This document shows, one piece after another, positions 55,259 through 64,000 of a stretch of DNA of 64,000 nt. The stretch is from NCBI RefSeq assembly GCF_003316765.1, contig NZ_NIJF01000116.1:1-64000 (forward strand), written 5' to 3'. Position 1 is the stretch's first letter. Each line of letters opens with the position of its first letter. The notes below the pieces were generated by a model, which was given only the letters and a program-made list of their open reading frames with translations, was not told the DNA's origin and made no database searches. A program made the translations under genes and the position numbers. Origin of the DNA: Bacillus sp. P14.5 (lineage in GTDB: Bacteria > Bacillota > Bacilli > Bacillales > Bacillaceae_B).

Positions 55259-55597
55259 AAGAGATTGTGGATGGGAGGCTGAGTCGATGTTTAACGATTG
55301 GCCGATAAACTGCGAGTTTTCGTCGATAAAAGAAATTTACCGGTTCCGTCGATAAAGTTCACTTTAAAGTGCACAATAGAAGCAGCCTTCATTAGAATAA
55401 GGCAAATTGTTGAATCCTTAAGTTCATCATATTGAGTCTTAAATTTACTCTCGAAAGGTGTAGAATTCGATAAAAAACAATCATTCCCGACACGAAAAAT
55501 AAAATGGGCATAATTCTTTATAAAGAACAAAATGTGTACTATAATGGATAACAACATAAACGATACTCGTTTTGATTCTTTAAAGGAGTGAGAGAGA
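55259..55597. other. Intergenic, no gene identified
   Basis: Contains CGATAAA three times (55300, 55324 and 55351) and a CACTTTAAAGTG palindrome near 55370. A possible -10 TATAAT lies near 55539. No supported coding sequence. Confidence 0.4.
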
Positions 55598-56704
55598 TTG
55601 AGGAAACGATTGGTTTTGATTCAACTGTCGAGGGCGCTTGTGCCGATTATGGTGATGCTGTTTCATGTTTCGGTGAATATGGAGGGGTATTGGGAATATA
55701 ATTTACTCGGGTTGTCGTCTCTTCCGATTTCCGGCGGTGTCAATTACTTTTTTGCTTTATCCGGTTTCATGCTTTTTTATATTTATCAGAAGAAGTTAGG
55801 ACAGCCTAAGCAATTAAAGGGATTTTTGCAAAGCAGGTTCGTCCGGATTTATCCCGTTTATTTTGTTCTTACGTTGATTGCAATTCCGGTTCTGGTTTTC
55901 TTCCCTTATTTAGGTGTGGGCCATGAAATCAATTACAATACGATTGTTCATTCCCTGCTGCTCATCCCAGAGGTGGATGGGGTGAAGCCGGTGTTGGATG
56001 TGGCCTGGTCATTGGTTTACACAGTTTATTTTTATATGATTTTTTCAGTGTTGTTTTTTTCCAAGAAGGTCTTCTCGACAATCTTTTTGACAACATGGAC
56101 GATTATTTCAATAGCATTTGCTACTAATATTTTGTGGGCGGAGCAGTTTATCCCCTACTTCTTTTTCTATCAATATAACCTGATTTTCCTGGCAGGGATG
56201 CTTTGTGCATACGCAGTGACACGGTTCCAGCCTTCGATGCTCGTTTCGGCTGCCCTGATTATTATCGGACTGGCTGGTTTTCCCCTGACTTGGTTGAACT
56301 ATTTCAACCCGGTATTGGATAACAGTTATTATGACCTTTATACCGGGCTTGCCTCTGTGTTCATTATTTACGGACTTGCTTCGATAGATATGAAAAAGGA
56401 CATCAGGATTCCAAGCGCGCTGAATTATCTCGGAAGTGCCTCGCTTTCGATTTACCTGGCACACAATCTTGTACTGAATACCTTCTCTGAAATCTTCAGC
56501 AGGACGGGAGTGTATTACGCGGCAGGGCCGGTGGTGACAAGCATCAGCCTGCTGGTCATCATCACGTTCTTCGGCTGCCTGGTGCATTCGTTTATTGAGA
56601 AGCCGTTGACAGCGAAGCTTAAAAAGACAATTACCAGTAATGGGTCGCCAATTACAGAAACGCAAAAGGCAATTCCAGGAACGGGAGCCTCGCAAGTCAT
56701 ATAA
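55598..56704 (+). CDS. Acyltransferase family 3 (OafA/YrhL-like) membrane protein
   Basis: A 368-residue polytopic enzyme starting at TTG 55598 behind AAAGGAGTGAGAG. About ten hydrophobic segments. The family His lies in MVMLFHVSVN (about 24), and FFALSGFMLFYI and RFVRIYPVYFVLT are conserved motifs, ending with VHSFIEKP. These proteins transfer acetyl or other acyl groups to cell-surface polysaccharides. It stands alone, followed by a large palindromic terminator. Confidence 0.9.
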   Translation: MRKRLVLIQLSRALVPIMVMLFHVSVNMEGYWEYNLLGLSSLPISGGVNYFFALSGFMLFYIYQKKLGQPKQLKGFLQSRFVRIYPVYFVLTLIAIPVLVFFPYLGVGHEINYNTIVHSLLLIPEVDGVKPVLDVAWSLVYTVYFYMIFSVLFFSKKVFSTIFLTTWTIISIAFATNILWAEQFIPYFFFYQYNLIFLAGMLCAYAVTRFQPSMLVSAALIIIGLAGFPLTWLNYFNPVLDNSYYDLYTGLASVFIIYGLASIDMKKDIRIPSALNYLGSASLSIYLAHNLVLNTFSEIFSRTGVYYAAGPVVTSISLLVIITFFGCLVHSFIEKPLTAKLKKTITSNGSPITETQKAIPGTGASQVI

Positions 56705-56716
56705 GACAGCTCTTCC

Positions 56717-56785
56717 AGGAACAGTCCCTCTCAGCGGAGTAACGTGTTTATACGTTAACTCGTTAAGAGGGACTGTTCCTTTTAG
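56717..56785 (+). terminator. Full-length AGGAACAGTCCCTCT palindromic element acting as terminator
   Basis: AGGAACAGTCCCTCT and AGAGGGACTGTTCCT form a perfect 15-bp stem. An inner AACGT/ACGTT hairpin lies in the loop and TTTT follows. Fragments of the same element occur at 42935 and 47702, so it is a dispersed repeat as well as a terminator. Confidence 0.85.
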
Positions 56786-56869
56786 TGGGAAGGTACTGGC
56801 CGCGGTTTCTTAAGTCTGATGAATGGGTTAGAATAGGTATAAGATTTCCAGTTTATGAAAGGAAATGGA

Positions 56870-57616
56870 GTGAAAAGCTCTATGAAGCTATTAAGAATAT
56901 TATTTATAATTGTCGGGAGTATCATTCTTGGAGTTGGTTCCTTCAGAGTGAGTGAAGCGATGGTTGAAAATCTAAATACTTCCTATGTTCCCGAGCGTCC
57001 TCTTCCATTGAATACAGTGGAGGAGCAGGATGAAAGTTTTAATGCGGATGCCTCACAGGATGTGGACAAGCTCATTTCCCACTCTGTGAAAGGTTCGGGT
57101 ACGACTTCTCTGCCCGTGGATACGGATGAGAGTTATATTATCTATGAGGATGCCTTGTACTTAAACACTTCCGGTGAAGGGGAATGGGCAAAGGTGCCGG
57201 ATGACGATATGCTCGGATATGCTAGGATAAGCGACTATCTTGAAACCATTTCTGAAAGTAATATCTTTGTATCGAAGGGGTATTCAGCGGTTGTCTATGG
57301 AGGGAGGGGTTCTGAAAATATTAGTATCATGAAAACGTATGATGAAGGAATCTCTTGGTCTGTCGGCACAATTTCTAAAACGGCAACACGTGACCTGGAA
57401 AAGGGTTACGATGATTTATTTATCGACTTTTCAGAAGATCAAGGAACGGGTTACCTTGCAGCTGTCCGAAGCAGAAGTGGAACGGAAGGAGAGGCACTTG
57501 CTTTCCGCAGTGTTAATTCTGGAGTGACCTGGGACCCTGTGAGTGAAATCGATGAGCTTTACGTGGAAATTTTATCACGATTTGAATTGCAGGTGGAAAA
57601 ACAGGATGAAGAATAA
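56870..57616 (+). CDS. Membrane-anchored exported protein, BNR/sialidase-like beta domain
   Basis: About 248 residues from GTG 56870, 6 bp after AAAGGA (ATG 56882 and 56855 are alternatives). An N-terminal hydrophobic anchor (about 5-27, LLRILFIIVGSIILGVGS) is followed by an outside domain. That domain has Asp-box-like strand turns (KTYDEGISWSVG and RSVNSGVTWDPV), which suggest a partial beta-propeller. I cannot name the family. The next gene begins inside its 3' end, so the two are coupled. Confidence 0.65.
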   Translation: MKSSMKLLRILFIIVGSIILGVGSFRVSEAMVENLNTSYVPERPLPLNTVEEQDESFNADASQDVDKLISHSVKGSGTTSLPVDTDESYIIYEDALYLNTSGEGEWAKVPDDDMLGYARISDYLETISESNIFVSKGYSAVVYGGRGSENISIMKTYDEGISWSVGTISKTATRDLEKGYDDLFIDFSEDQGTGYLAAVRSRSGTEGEALAFRSVNSGVTWDPVSEIDELYVEILSRFELQVEKQDEE

Positions 57617-58475
57617 AAGATGGAAAATCATTTTGGGATTGTTCGCGGTTTTGCTGGCTGGTTTTCAGGCAGCGGTCCTTGCCGCAGGCCGTCTTTTCGA
57701 TGTTCACCTTGTGTATGAGTGGATCTTCTATGCTAACAACTACATACTGGTTGTCTTGCTGCTATTATTGGCAGTGCCAAAGAATGTATATGCCCTTTGG
57801 ACAATCAGAGCGGCAGCATTGATGCTCCTTGTCTCCAATACCACTTTTTATTACTATATGGGAAATATAAATGTGGTTGTTTCCAAGCCGGAAGATGGTG
57901 ATCATACGCTGATTCTCAAAGAATATGAAAATAGCAGATATGAAACGGTCAGGTTAAAGCCCTTGGCATTCCTTTTCGGCAGGGAAACAGCTGTCTTAAA
58001 AGGAAGTTCGGAATATAAGGCCATCCAAGAAGGTGAATACAACGTAGAATGGGTCAGCGGCGATTCTGCTATTATTACTTATAAAACAGAGGAAGAGAGT
58101 CTTTTGGAACAGGATGTGTTCAACTTCCGAGACTCTGATTATGTCAGTTATCAATATGCTCTCGTTGCCTTGACGGGTAAGTGGTATGAGAAGGATAACC
58201 CGGATAGCTATTTTATGGTTGACCAGGGGGAGATACTATATGCGAAAGATGGAGAACTGCATTATTACAGTGAGGATGAGGCAGAGCAGCAGGGAATCTT
58301 CTCTCTGGTTTTTAAAGGAGCTGATGAAAAGCCTTCCTTTACCATCATCCTTAATTCCGATGCAGAGTATGGAGAAGATGGGCTCATTAAAAAAGGCGGG
58401 ACCATCACCATCTCTCCAGCTGATTTAAATGAGACAGAGGGGAAGGTCTACCTCAAGGAAGAAAATCAGGAATGA
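57606..58475 (+). CDS. Membrane protein with large outside domain, unknown function
   Basis: About 289 residues from ATG 57606, overlapping the previous stop by 11 bp. Three N-terminal hydrophobic helices (about 8-25, 35-55 and 62-80) precede a ~200-residue soluble domain. That part reads like a beta-rich lipocalin- or DUF-type domain (LTGKWYEKDNPDSYFMVDQG, IFSLVFKGADEKPSFTIIL). No family recognised. Probably works with the preceding anchored protein. Confidence 0.6.
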   Translation: MKNKRWKIILGLFAVLLAGFQAAVLAAGRLFDVHLVYEWIFYANNYILVVLLLLLAVPKNVYALWTIRAAALMLLVSNTTFYYYMGNINVVVSKPEDGDHTLILKEYENSRYETVRLKPLAFLFGRETAVLKGSSEYKAIQEGEYNVEWVSGDSAIITYKTEEESLLEQDVFNFRDSDYVSYQYALVALTGKWYEKDNPDSYFMVDQGEILYAKDGELHYYSEDEAEQQGIFSLVFKGADEKPSFTIILNSDAEYGEDGLIKKGGTITISPADLNETEGKVYLKEENQE

Positions 58476-58536
58476 GTTTCCTGTGAATTGAATAGGAAGA
58501 TATACTATAGATAAACCAATCAGGGAGAGGGATAGT

Positions 58537-58965
58537 ATGAAAGTGCTAAAGGTGTTGCTTTTCGCAGTGATTTTTCTTGGAATAGCAGGCTATGCAGTCT
58601 ATCATTTCGGCACTAATATGGCTTCTGAAAAGATAGCAGACTATGTCAATGAGGAAGCAGTCAATTCTGGGCAGCTCGAGGACGTGAAACAGCAGATAGC
58701 AGCAAACCCAGAGCTTCAGCAGTTTCTGACAGACGGTATTGAAAATGTGGATGAAAGCTCTTTGGTATATCAGACAAAAGAAGAAGCGATTAATGGTGTG
58801 ATCAAAAAGGTCGGGATCAGCGAGTTGATAAACCTTCAGTCTAAGGTTTCAGATGGTGTTACTCTAGAAGAGCAATCTGAGATTATTGCTATGCTGGAGG
58901 AGAAAATGAGTGAGGAAGAGATTCTTGCGCTTAAAGTATTGGTGAATAAAGAGCTGGGACTATAA
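58537..58965 (+). CDS. Small exported protein, unknown function
   Basis: A 142-residue protein from ATG 58537 behind GGGAGAGGG. One N-terminal hydrophobic segment (about 3-23) acts as anchor or signal. The rest is helical and acidic (DVKQQIAANPELQQFLTDG, MLEEKMSEEEILAL). No family recognised. It follows the previous gene by 61 bp. A weak stem-loop with a T tract (58976-59005) may end the operon. Confidence 0.6.
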   Translation: MKVLKVLLFAVIFLGIAGYAVYHFGTNMASEKIADYVNEEAVNSGQLEDVKQQIAANPELQQFLTDGIENVDESSLVYQTKEEAINGVIKKVGISELINLQSKVSDGVTLEEQSEIIAMLEEKMSEEEILALKVLVNKELGL

Positions 58966-59017
58966 AGAGAGGAATGGGGCAGCGGTTTGTGACTGCTCTT
59001 TTTTAATATGAAAAAGA

Positions 59018-59050
59018 AGCATCCAGGAAAGGGCAGCTGCCTTGGATGCT
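59018..59050 (-). terminator. Terminator of the M4 protease gene
   Basis: AGCATCCAGG and CCTTGGATGCT form the stem (one bulge), with TTCTTTTT on the minus strand. Confidence 0.85.
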
Positions 59051-59071
59051 CCTTTTAACTATGAAATTTTA

Positions 59072-60730
59072 TTATTCTGTAATCCCCACCGAATCAAATC
59101 CACCGGCAGCGGCTGCAACTTCAGGACTTCCTTCTCCATAAATGTCGATAGCTGACTGTATAATGGATTCCCTGGCATGGCTGAAGTCTGAGTCAGGTGT
59201 CAGATAGACAGTAAGCGCGCGGTAGTAGATTTTACCGAGCTTTTCTCTGCCGATGTCCTGGGCCGTCAAATAAGCGGCATGGTTAATAATCGAAGAGTTG
59301 ATGTGCACTCCGCCGTTGTCCAAGTCACCAGGCAGATCGTAATATTCATCCATATGGGAAGGGTACATGCCGTCACCATTTCCGTATGGAACATAGTCAG
59401 CACCGACTGGGAATCTGCTTGGATCGCTCAAGCTTCTAAGGGCATCCCTGCCATCTTCTCTCGCTGCAGGAGCCATGATGTCTTCCCCCATTTCCCAATC
59501 AGAATCGTCAATTAAAGCTCCGAAGATATCCGAGAAGGCCTCATTCAATGCACCTGATTGGAAGCGGTAAACGAGTCCGGCCGAGTTGGATGTTACTCCG
59601 TGTGCCATTTCGTGAGCCGCTACATCAAGCCCTGCGGACAGAGGTACCATGAATTCGCCATCTCCATCCCCGTAGACCATATAGGTTCCATTCCAAAAAG
59701 CGTTATTATAGTTTTCCCCGTAATGGACGACCGATTGAATCGGCATACCGTTATCATCAAGAGAATTGCGGTCATGTTCATGCAGGTAGTACTCGTACAC
59801 TTGTTCAGAATTATAGTGGGCATCCACCGCCGCTCTGTCAAAGTCATCCTTAAAGGATGCGTCTTTTCCATGGAACACCTCTAAATATCCTTTTGAGTAA
59901 TCATATGTAATGATCCCCTCTAATCCTTCGTGACTGTAATCAGCCAGGTTAAAAACAGTTCCACCATGCTTTGGCTTGCTTCTTGAAATGTGTAATTTGC
60001 GTTGTTCTCCCCATACTCCGAGTCCTACTCCATTTTGGGTTTTGATCTCTTCCGCGTGCATGATGGCGTTGTATTGATCGATGACTTTTCCAGTTTTAGC
60101 GTTGACAAATACATACCAGTTACCCGGTTCATCTCCTAGGAAATTGATGTTCACTTTATGGGCGAGATGGTTTTCTCCTTCGAACGGATAGATTACCAGA
60201 TCAGAAGAAGGCAGCTGGTCTAAGGTGGCGGGAGCGTCTACGGAAGCTTTTGCTGTTTCAAGGGCAGTTTTTACTGAAACAACTGGAGTGGTATCAAAAC
60301 TGCTTTCATCAATCTCTTTGTTGAGTGCGCCGTTCACTGATGTAATTTCATTTTTTTCATTATAGTGGACAAGCACCTCTGCTCCTTCAACAGGGACTCC
60401 ATTTTTCGTCTGGCTGTAGCGGAAATGGGTCATGCCCAGTTCATCTTTTTCTTTCTTTTTCAACTTTAGGTTTGTATGAGGTTTTTTCATGCTGAGTCTT
60501 GTTTTATTCTCATTGAGGAAGTTGAGGGCATCTGCAGACGATACAGCAGAACGTTTGGCGGCTTGTTTTTCCTTCACAAAGAGCGGTACGTTGGCATTTT
60601 CATTCCATTTCTTTACTGAGCTGCTTTCTGCCTGTGTTTCAGGCTGCACAGCAAGGACGTTGCTGTAAGGAAGGGAAGCAGAGATAAGGGCAGTTGTGAT
60701 GAGAATAGGGGCAAAAACTTTTTTCTTCAA
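59072..60730 (-). CDS. Secreted neutral metalloprotease (thermolysin/bacillolysin, M4)
   Basis: A 552-residue preproenzyme. It has a signal peptide (about 1-27), FTP and PepSY propeptide regions (about 70-225), and a catalytic M4 domain (about 240-552). The zinc motif HEMAH lies in DVAAHEMAHGVTS (about 372), the third ligand Glu in GALNEAFSDIFG, and the active-site His in DNGGVHINSSIINHAAYL. The length is normal for the family. It converges with the upstream operon on the terminator at 59018. It degrades extracellular protein together with the Vpr-like enzyme. Confidence 0.95.
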   Translation of the reverse strand: MKKKVFAPILITTALISASLPYSNVLAVQPETQAESSSVKKWNENANVPLFVKEKQAAKRSAVSSADALNFLNENKTRLSMKKPHTNLKLKKKEKDELGMTHFRYSQTKNGVPVEGAEVLVHYNEKNEITSVNGALNKEIDESSFDTTPVVSVKTALETAKASVDAPATLDQLPSSDLVIYPFEGENHLAHKVNINFLGDEPGNWYVFVNAKTGKVIDQYNAIMHAEEIKTQNGVGLGVWGEQRKLHISRSKPKHGGTVFNLADYSHEGLEGIITYDYSKGYLEVFHGKDASFKDDFDRAAVDAHYNSEQVYEYYLHEHDRNSLDDNGMPIQSVVHYGENYNNAFWNGTYMVYGDGDGEFMVPLSAGLDVAAHEMAHGVTSNSAGLVYRFQSGALNEAFSDIFGALIDDSDWEMGEDIMAPAAREDGRDALRSLSDPSRFPVGADYVPYGNGDGMYPSHMDEYYDLPGDLDNGGVHINSSIINHAAYLTAQDIGREKLGKIYYRALTVYLTPDSDFSHARESIIQSAIDIYGEGSPEVAAAAGGFDSVGITE

Positions 60731-60910
60731 TCAAATTCCTCCTATATTCAAGTTAGTACAAGTATAGAAGAGTTGATAGACAATTACATGATTAGTTTGA
60801 ATTATCTTACAATTATACAAAATAGTGACAATAGTAGAGTTTTCTGTGTCATTTCGATTGTCGAAATAGATAGAAAGTCCTTTATTACATTAAAGCGTCA
60901 AAATAATAAA

Positions 60911-60945
60911 AAGAACCCTGTGGTTTGATGTCCACCAGGGTTCTT
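60911..60945 (-). terminator. Terminator between the small membrane-protein gene and the protease gene
   Basis: AAGAACCCTG and CAGGGTTCTT form the stem, extended by TGG/CCA, with A/T tracts on both flanks (TTTTTATTATTT on the minus strand). Confidence 0.85.
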
Positions 60946-61000
60946 GTTTTACTAAGTATTCTTGGCTGATTTTATAAAATTTTCCATTCTTGATGGAGTA

Positions 61001-61318
61001 TTAAGCGACTGTTCGAAATTCGTTTGAACGTCGATCAGTCTTTGAAGCATCAATCATGAGGAAAATGGCAGTGATAATATGCATAATCATTCCCACAAAA
61101 GGAATCCAGGCAATACAGGAAGTCACAATTCCTAATATACTTCCTGTGTAAGCTCCTTCATCTCTCTTTGTTAATACAAGAGTAATAATATGTAATATCA
61201 ACATAATTGCTAATGGTGTCCATAGAAATCCCAGAACGATGGCAGCTCCTAAAATAGGAACCCCCAAGAGTGCTTCAAATGCTCCTGTTACCCATTTCAT
61301 AATACGCGATGCAGACAT
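61001..61318 (-). CDS. Small four-helix membrane protein (DUF4064-like)
   Basis: A 105-residue hydrophobic protein from ATG 61318 behind AAAGGAGG. Helices lie at about 8-30, 33-50, 58-75 and 78-92, with a basic polar tail. GAYTGSILGIVTSCIAWIPFVG is similar to small DUF4064-type proteins, but I hold that assignment weakly. The function is unknown. Confidence 0.6.
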   Translation of the reverse strand: MSASRIMKWVTGAFEALLGVPILGAAIVLGFLWTPLAIMLILHIITLVLTKRDEGAYTGSILGIVTSCIAWIPFVGMIMHIITAIFLMIDASKTDRRSNEFRTVA

Positions 61319-61598
61319 GATGGCTAACCTCCTTTATTTACAATTTAATCCATTATACCATAACAGACAGCAGGAAAGAGAAGTCTCTATTGCCAGAATG
61401 GAGCAGATGTGTCAGGGAAAAATTGTTTTACTATTAGGTCAACAGTGACTATGATGAAATTTTCTACTCGTCTGTAAAGCAAGCTCCATATCTCCGAGTG
61501 CTTGGCATTTAAGAACTTTTGAAGACTAAAGAATACCAAAAGGATTACCACATAAATATACAAAGGGGGTTCATGTTAATAAATATTTATAAATAACG
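61319..61598. other. Intergenic, nothing identified
   Basis: No supported frame or structure in this stretch before the promoter of the amino-acid importer. Confidence 0.4.
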
Positions 61599-61649
61599 TT
61601 GCATAAATATAAAAATGTGTTAAAATACATTTTATTGAATAAATATTAA
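61599..61649 (+). promoter_or_regulatory. Promoter with ArgR/AhrC-like box
   Basis: TTGCAT (61599), a 16-bp spacer and TAAAAT (61621) form a promoter. TGAATAAATATTAA (61636-61649) lies at the expected transcription start and differs at one position from the TGAAT-N4-ATTCA arginine box. A weaker relative, GCATAAATATAAAAATG, lies between the promoter elements. This suggests arginine-dependent repression of the importer. Confidence 0.5.
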
Positions 61650-61675
61650 TTTTATTTTTAGGGGGATCAAGCAAT

Positions 61676-62434
61676 ATGAAAAAACTAATGACAGGTTTGA
61701 TGGCGGTTGTAATGGCCGGTTCACTGGCTGCTTGCGGTACTTCGGAGGAAACGAGCGGAGAAGGGAAAGAGAAGATCGTGATGGGGACATCGGCAGACTT
61801 CCCTCCATTTGAAACGCATGATACTGATGGAGAGATTGTCGGTTTTGATATTGATCTTGCTAAGCATATTACAGAAGAACTTGGCTATGAACTTGAAATC
61901 AAGGATATGAATTTTGACGGACTGATCGGGGCGCTTCAGGCTGATACGGTGGACTTTGTGGCTTCCGGGATGTCCGCGACAGATAAGCGAAAAGAGAATG
62001 TCGATTTTTCGGTTGAATATCACCGCTCAGGAGAAATGTTCATCACTTTGCCAGAGTCAGAGATTGAGAGCATGGATGATTTAGATGGCACAAAAATTGG
62101 CGTTCAACTCGGAACAATCCAGGATGAAGCAGCGAAAAAATTAGCAGGTACTATTGATATAGAAGTAAAGGCATTGGATAAGGTACCCGCTTTGATTCAG
62201 GAGTTGAAATCGAAACGAATTGATGCCATTTACCTTGATAAAACAGTAGCTGAGGGGTATATCGAAGAGGTAGGTCTGAAAGGCTTTGATGATGAAAGTT
62301 CCGTGTCTCCCGGGATGGCCATCGCCTTTCCAAAAGGAAGCGAACTGGCAGAAGACTTTTCTGAAGTAATCGAAGAAATGAAAGAAAACGGCGAGTTGGA
62401 GAAGCTTGAAGAGAAATGGCTGAAGGATGAATAA
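61676..62434 (+). CDS. Amino-acid-binding lipoprotein (SBP_bac_3 family), second system
   Basis: A 252-residue lipoprotein with lipobox LAACG (Cys about 20). Family-3 motifs are VMGTSADFPPFETHD, GFDIDLAKHITEELGYELE, DKRKENVDFSVEY and a GVQLGTIQDEAAKK loop. It starts at ATG 61676 behind AGGGGGATCAAGCAAT. First gene of an importer operon. The upstream arginine-box-like site points to arginine or another basic amino acid, not proven. Confidence 0.93.
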   Translation: MKKLMTGLMAVVMAGSLAACGTSEETSGEGKEKIVMGTSADFPPFETHDTDGEIVGFDIDLAKHITEELGYELEIKDMNFDGLIGALQADTVDFVASGMSATDKRKENVDFSVEYHRSGEMFITLPESEIESMDDLDGTKIGVQLGTIQDEAAKKLAGTIDIEVKALDKVPALIQELKSKRIDAIYLDKTVAEGYIEEVGLKGFDDESSVSPGMAIAFPKGSELAEDFSEVIEEMKENGELEKLEEKWLKDE

Positions 62435-62441
62435 ATATTAA
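62428..62441 (+). promoter_or_regulatory. Second exact TGAATAAATATTAA box at the stop codon
   Basis: The 14-mer is identical to 61636-61649 and overlaps the stop of the binding-protein gene, just before the permease ribosome binding site. Could be a second regulator site or coincidence in AT-rich sequence. Confidence 0.35.
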
Positions 62442-62462
62442 TTAAGAAATGAGGTGGCAGGC

Positions 62463-63122
62463 ATGAATTTGGATTTTTCCCAGATCGTGCCTTCTATTCC
62501 TTTTATACTGAACGGAGTCTGGGTCACGTTACTTTTCGTTTTAGTGTCGGGAATCGTAGGTTTTATCATCGGAACAATACTATCATTATTCAAGATTGGC
62601 AGAATCAAAGTTTTGAAATGGATTGCGGATGCCTACACATCCATTTTCAGGGGAACTCCGCTGATTTTACAGCTGATGCTGATTTATTTTGCCACTCCTC
62701 AGCTGACAGGCTATGACATTCCGCCGTTCCTTGCCGGGATGCTTGCATTCGGGCTGAATTCAGGAGCGTATATTTCGGAAATCATCCGTGCGGGTATACA
62801 GGCAGTGGACAAAGGGCAAAGGGAAGCAGCCGAGGCGCTGGCAATCCCATACCGTCCGATGATGAAGGATATCATTTTGCCGCAGGCGTTGAAAAATATT
62901 CTTCCTGCCCTGATGAATGAATATATTACATTGACAAAGGAATCCGCCATTGTCTCGACAATCGGGTTTTTAGATATTATGAGAAGATCGCAAATCGTCA
63001 GTGCCAACACGTATACAGCGTTTGAACCGCTGATTTTTGCCGGGTTCATCTACTACGTCCTCGTGATGGGCTTAACGCTGCTTGGAAGAAGACTGGAAAG
63101 GAGGCTGAGACAGAGTGAATAA
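62463..63122 (+). CDS. Polar amino-acid ABC transporter permease, second system
   Basis: A 219-residue permease; ATG 62463 is 5 bp after GAGGTGG, better than GTG 62454 within that site. Five or so hydrophobic segments. [17 protein letters not shown] and the EAA loop [20 protein letters not shown] are family motifs. It overlaps the ATPase start by 8 bp. Confidence 0.93.
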   Translation: MNLDFSQIVPSIPFILNGVWVTLLFVLVSGIVGFIIGTILSLFKIGRIKVLKWIADAYTSIFRGTPLILQLMLIYFATPQLTGYDIPPFLAGMLAFGLNSGAYISEIIRAGIQAVDKGQREAAEALAIPYRPMMKDIILPQALKNILPALMNEYITLTKESAIVSTIGFLDIMRRSQIVSANTYTAFEPLIFAGFIYYVLVMGLTLLGRRLERRLRQSE

Positions 63123-63849
63123 GGAATATATTAAGATAAACAATCTTCATAAAAAATATGGCAAGCTGGAGGTTTTAAAAGGAATCTCGACCACGATTGG
63201 CAAAGGAGAAGTAGTGGCGATCATCGGTCCTTCCGGTTCAGGGAAATCCACGATGCTGCGCTGTCTGAATCTTTTGGAAACACCTACAAGCGGCGAAGTC
63301 TGGATCGGTTCGGAGGAGATTACGAATCCGAAAACCGATATAATGAAAGTAAGACAGAACGTTGGGATGGTATTTCAGCATTTCAACCTTTTTCCGCATA
63401 AAACGGTCCTTCAAAATGTCATGTATGGCCCGATGGTTGTAAAAGGTGAATCAGAGGCCGAAGCGGAGCAGAATGCGCGGCGGCTTTTGAAGTCAGTAGG
63501 GCTGTCGGAAAAAGCAGATGACTATCCGAACCGGCTGTCCGGCGGGCAAAAACAACGTGTGGCTATAGCGCGGGCACTCGCAATGTCACCGGATGTCATG
63601 CTGTTTGACGAGCCGACATCCGCCTTGGATCCCGAGATGATCAAAGAAGTGCTTGATGTTGTCAAATCACTTGCGCATACAGGGATGACGATGGCCATTG
63701 TCACGCACGAAATGGGGTTCGCCAAAGAAGTTGCAGACAGGATTCTGTTCCTGGACGGCGGGGTACTTATGGAAGACGTGCATCCTGAGGAGTTTTTTCA
63801 TAATCCAAAGAGTGAGCGTGCCAAAGAATTCCTGGAGAAGGTGCTTTAG
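63115..63849 (+). CDS. Polar amino-acid ABC transporter ATPase, second system
   Basis: A 244-residue ATPase from GTG 63115, with Walker [11 protein letters not shown]-loop [17 protein letters not shown], signature [15 protein letters not shown], Walker B VMLFDEP and switch IVTHEMGFA. It closely parallels the ATPase at 43732-44460, so the two systems are paralogues with probably different ligands. The next gene may be functionally linked. Confidence 0.94.
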   Translation: MNKEYIKINNLHKKYGKLEVLKGISTTIGKGEVVAIIGPSGSGKSTMLRCLNLLETPTSGEVWIGSEEITNPKTDIMKVRQNVGMVFQHFNLFPHKTVLQNVMYGPMVVKGESEAEAEQNARRLLKSVGLSEKADDYPNRLSGGQKQRVAIARALAMSPDVMLFDEPTSALDPEMIKEVLDVVKSLAHTGMTMAIVTHEMGFAKEVADRILFLDGGVLMEDVHPEEFFHNPKSERAKEFLEKVL

Positions 63850-63937
63850 TGCTTTAAACCACTAAAAGTATTTTGCCTGGTGACAGTCACTCCCCGAAAT
63901 ATGTCGAACAATTTTTATGTAAGGAGGTTTGAGATGT

Positions 63938-64000
63938 ATGAATGAGATAAAGCAGCGAGTGGCGGAAGAGATTGATGGTTTGAAGACAATTTTTAATGAA
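63938..64000 (+). CDS. Start of a gene cut by the window edge, possible M20 amidohydrolase
   Basis: ATG 63938 lies 10 bp after AAGGAGG. The first 21 codons read MNEIKQRVAEEIDGLKTIFN. M20 family amidohydrolases often begin with such a helix before a HxxPE motif, and they are often encoded beside amino-acid importers. That family call is a guess from 21 residues. Confidence 0.4.
   Translation, partial: MNEIKQRVAEEIDGLKTIFNE

Overview
The window looks like chromosome from a spore-forming, naturally transformable Bacillaceae (Bacillus-like Firmicute). Pointers are spo0M, comK, GlpP-type antitermination, a YvrJ/DUF2922/DUF1659 cluster, an LPXTG surface protein, Vpr-like and thermolysin-like secreted proteases, purine-rich ribosome binding sites, and GTG/TTG starts. 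I cannot fix the genus. No rRNA, tRNA, CRISPR or prophage was seen.

Layout. 1-800: tandem array of ~53-bp units. 930-7374: cobalamin riboswitch and a putative B12 capture/import operon (wall-anchored transcobalamin-like protein, lipoprotein, ECF transporter; the double ATPase has a frameshift). 7375-8640: decayed DNA with a cysteine-rich pseudogene and a second tandem repeat. 8650-15783: glpP, HAD phosphatase, glycerophosphodiesterase, then an Lpl-type ABC importer and an oxidoreductase behind a similar leader terminator; a DUF624 gene follows on the other strand. 16650-17840: repeat copies and three small conserved genes. 18529-26820: sigma/anti-sigma pair, thioredoxin fusion, secreted metallo-beta-lactamase-fold protein, small exported proteins, spo0M, and gene remnants. 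27300-33073: ribose operon rbsRKDACB with paired operators and a frameshifted rbsB. 33220-33790: third ~53-bp array. 33930-42866: membrane proteins, LysM/NlpC hydrolase, comK, acyl-CoA ligase, Vpr-like protease. 43691-45962: amino-acid ABC importer. 48034-53589: a giant amylopullulanase reading frame split by an in-frame TGA. 53679-55250: a complete IS1595-like element with 8-bp target duplication and a membrane-protein passenger. 55598-64000: acyltransferase, exported proteins, M4 protease, a second amino-acid ABC importer with ArgR-like boxes, and the start of a possible M20 hydrolase.

Three themes link the genes. First, nutrient scavenging: cobalamin, glycerophosphodiester-type compounds, ribose, alpha-glucans, amino acids and protein are each served by secreted hydrolases or binding proteins plus importers. 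Second, a ~53-bp tandem repeat family occurs as three separate arrays plus one remnant, each unit carrying a short inverted repeat around a variable core. Third, three long genes are interrupted: two by apparent loss of one base in a homopolymer and one by a TGA in a gene coding for two glycoside hydrolases. The homopolymer cases may be assembly errors; the TGA is not of that type.
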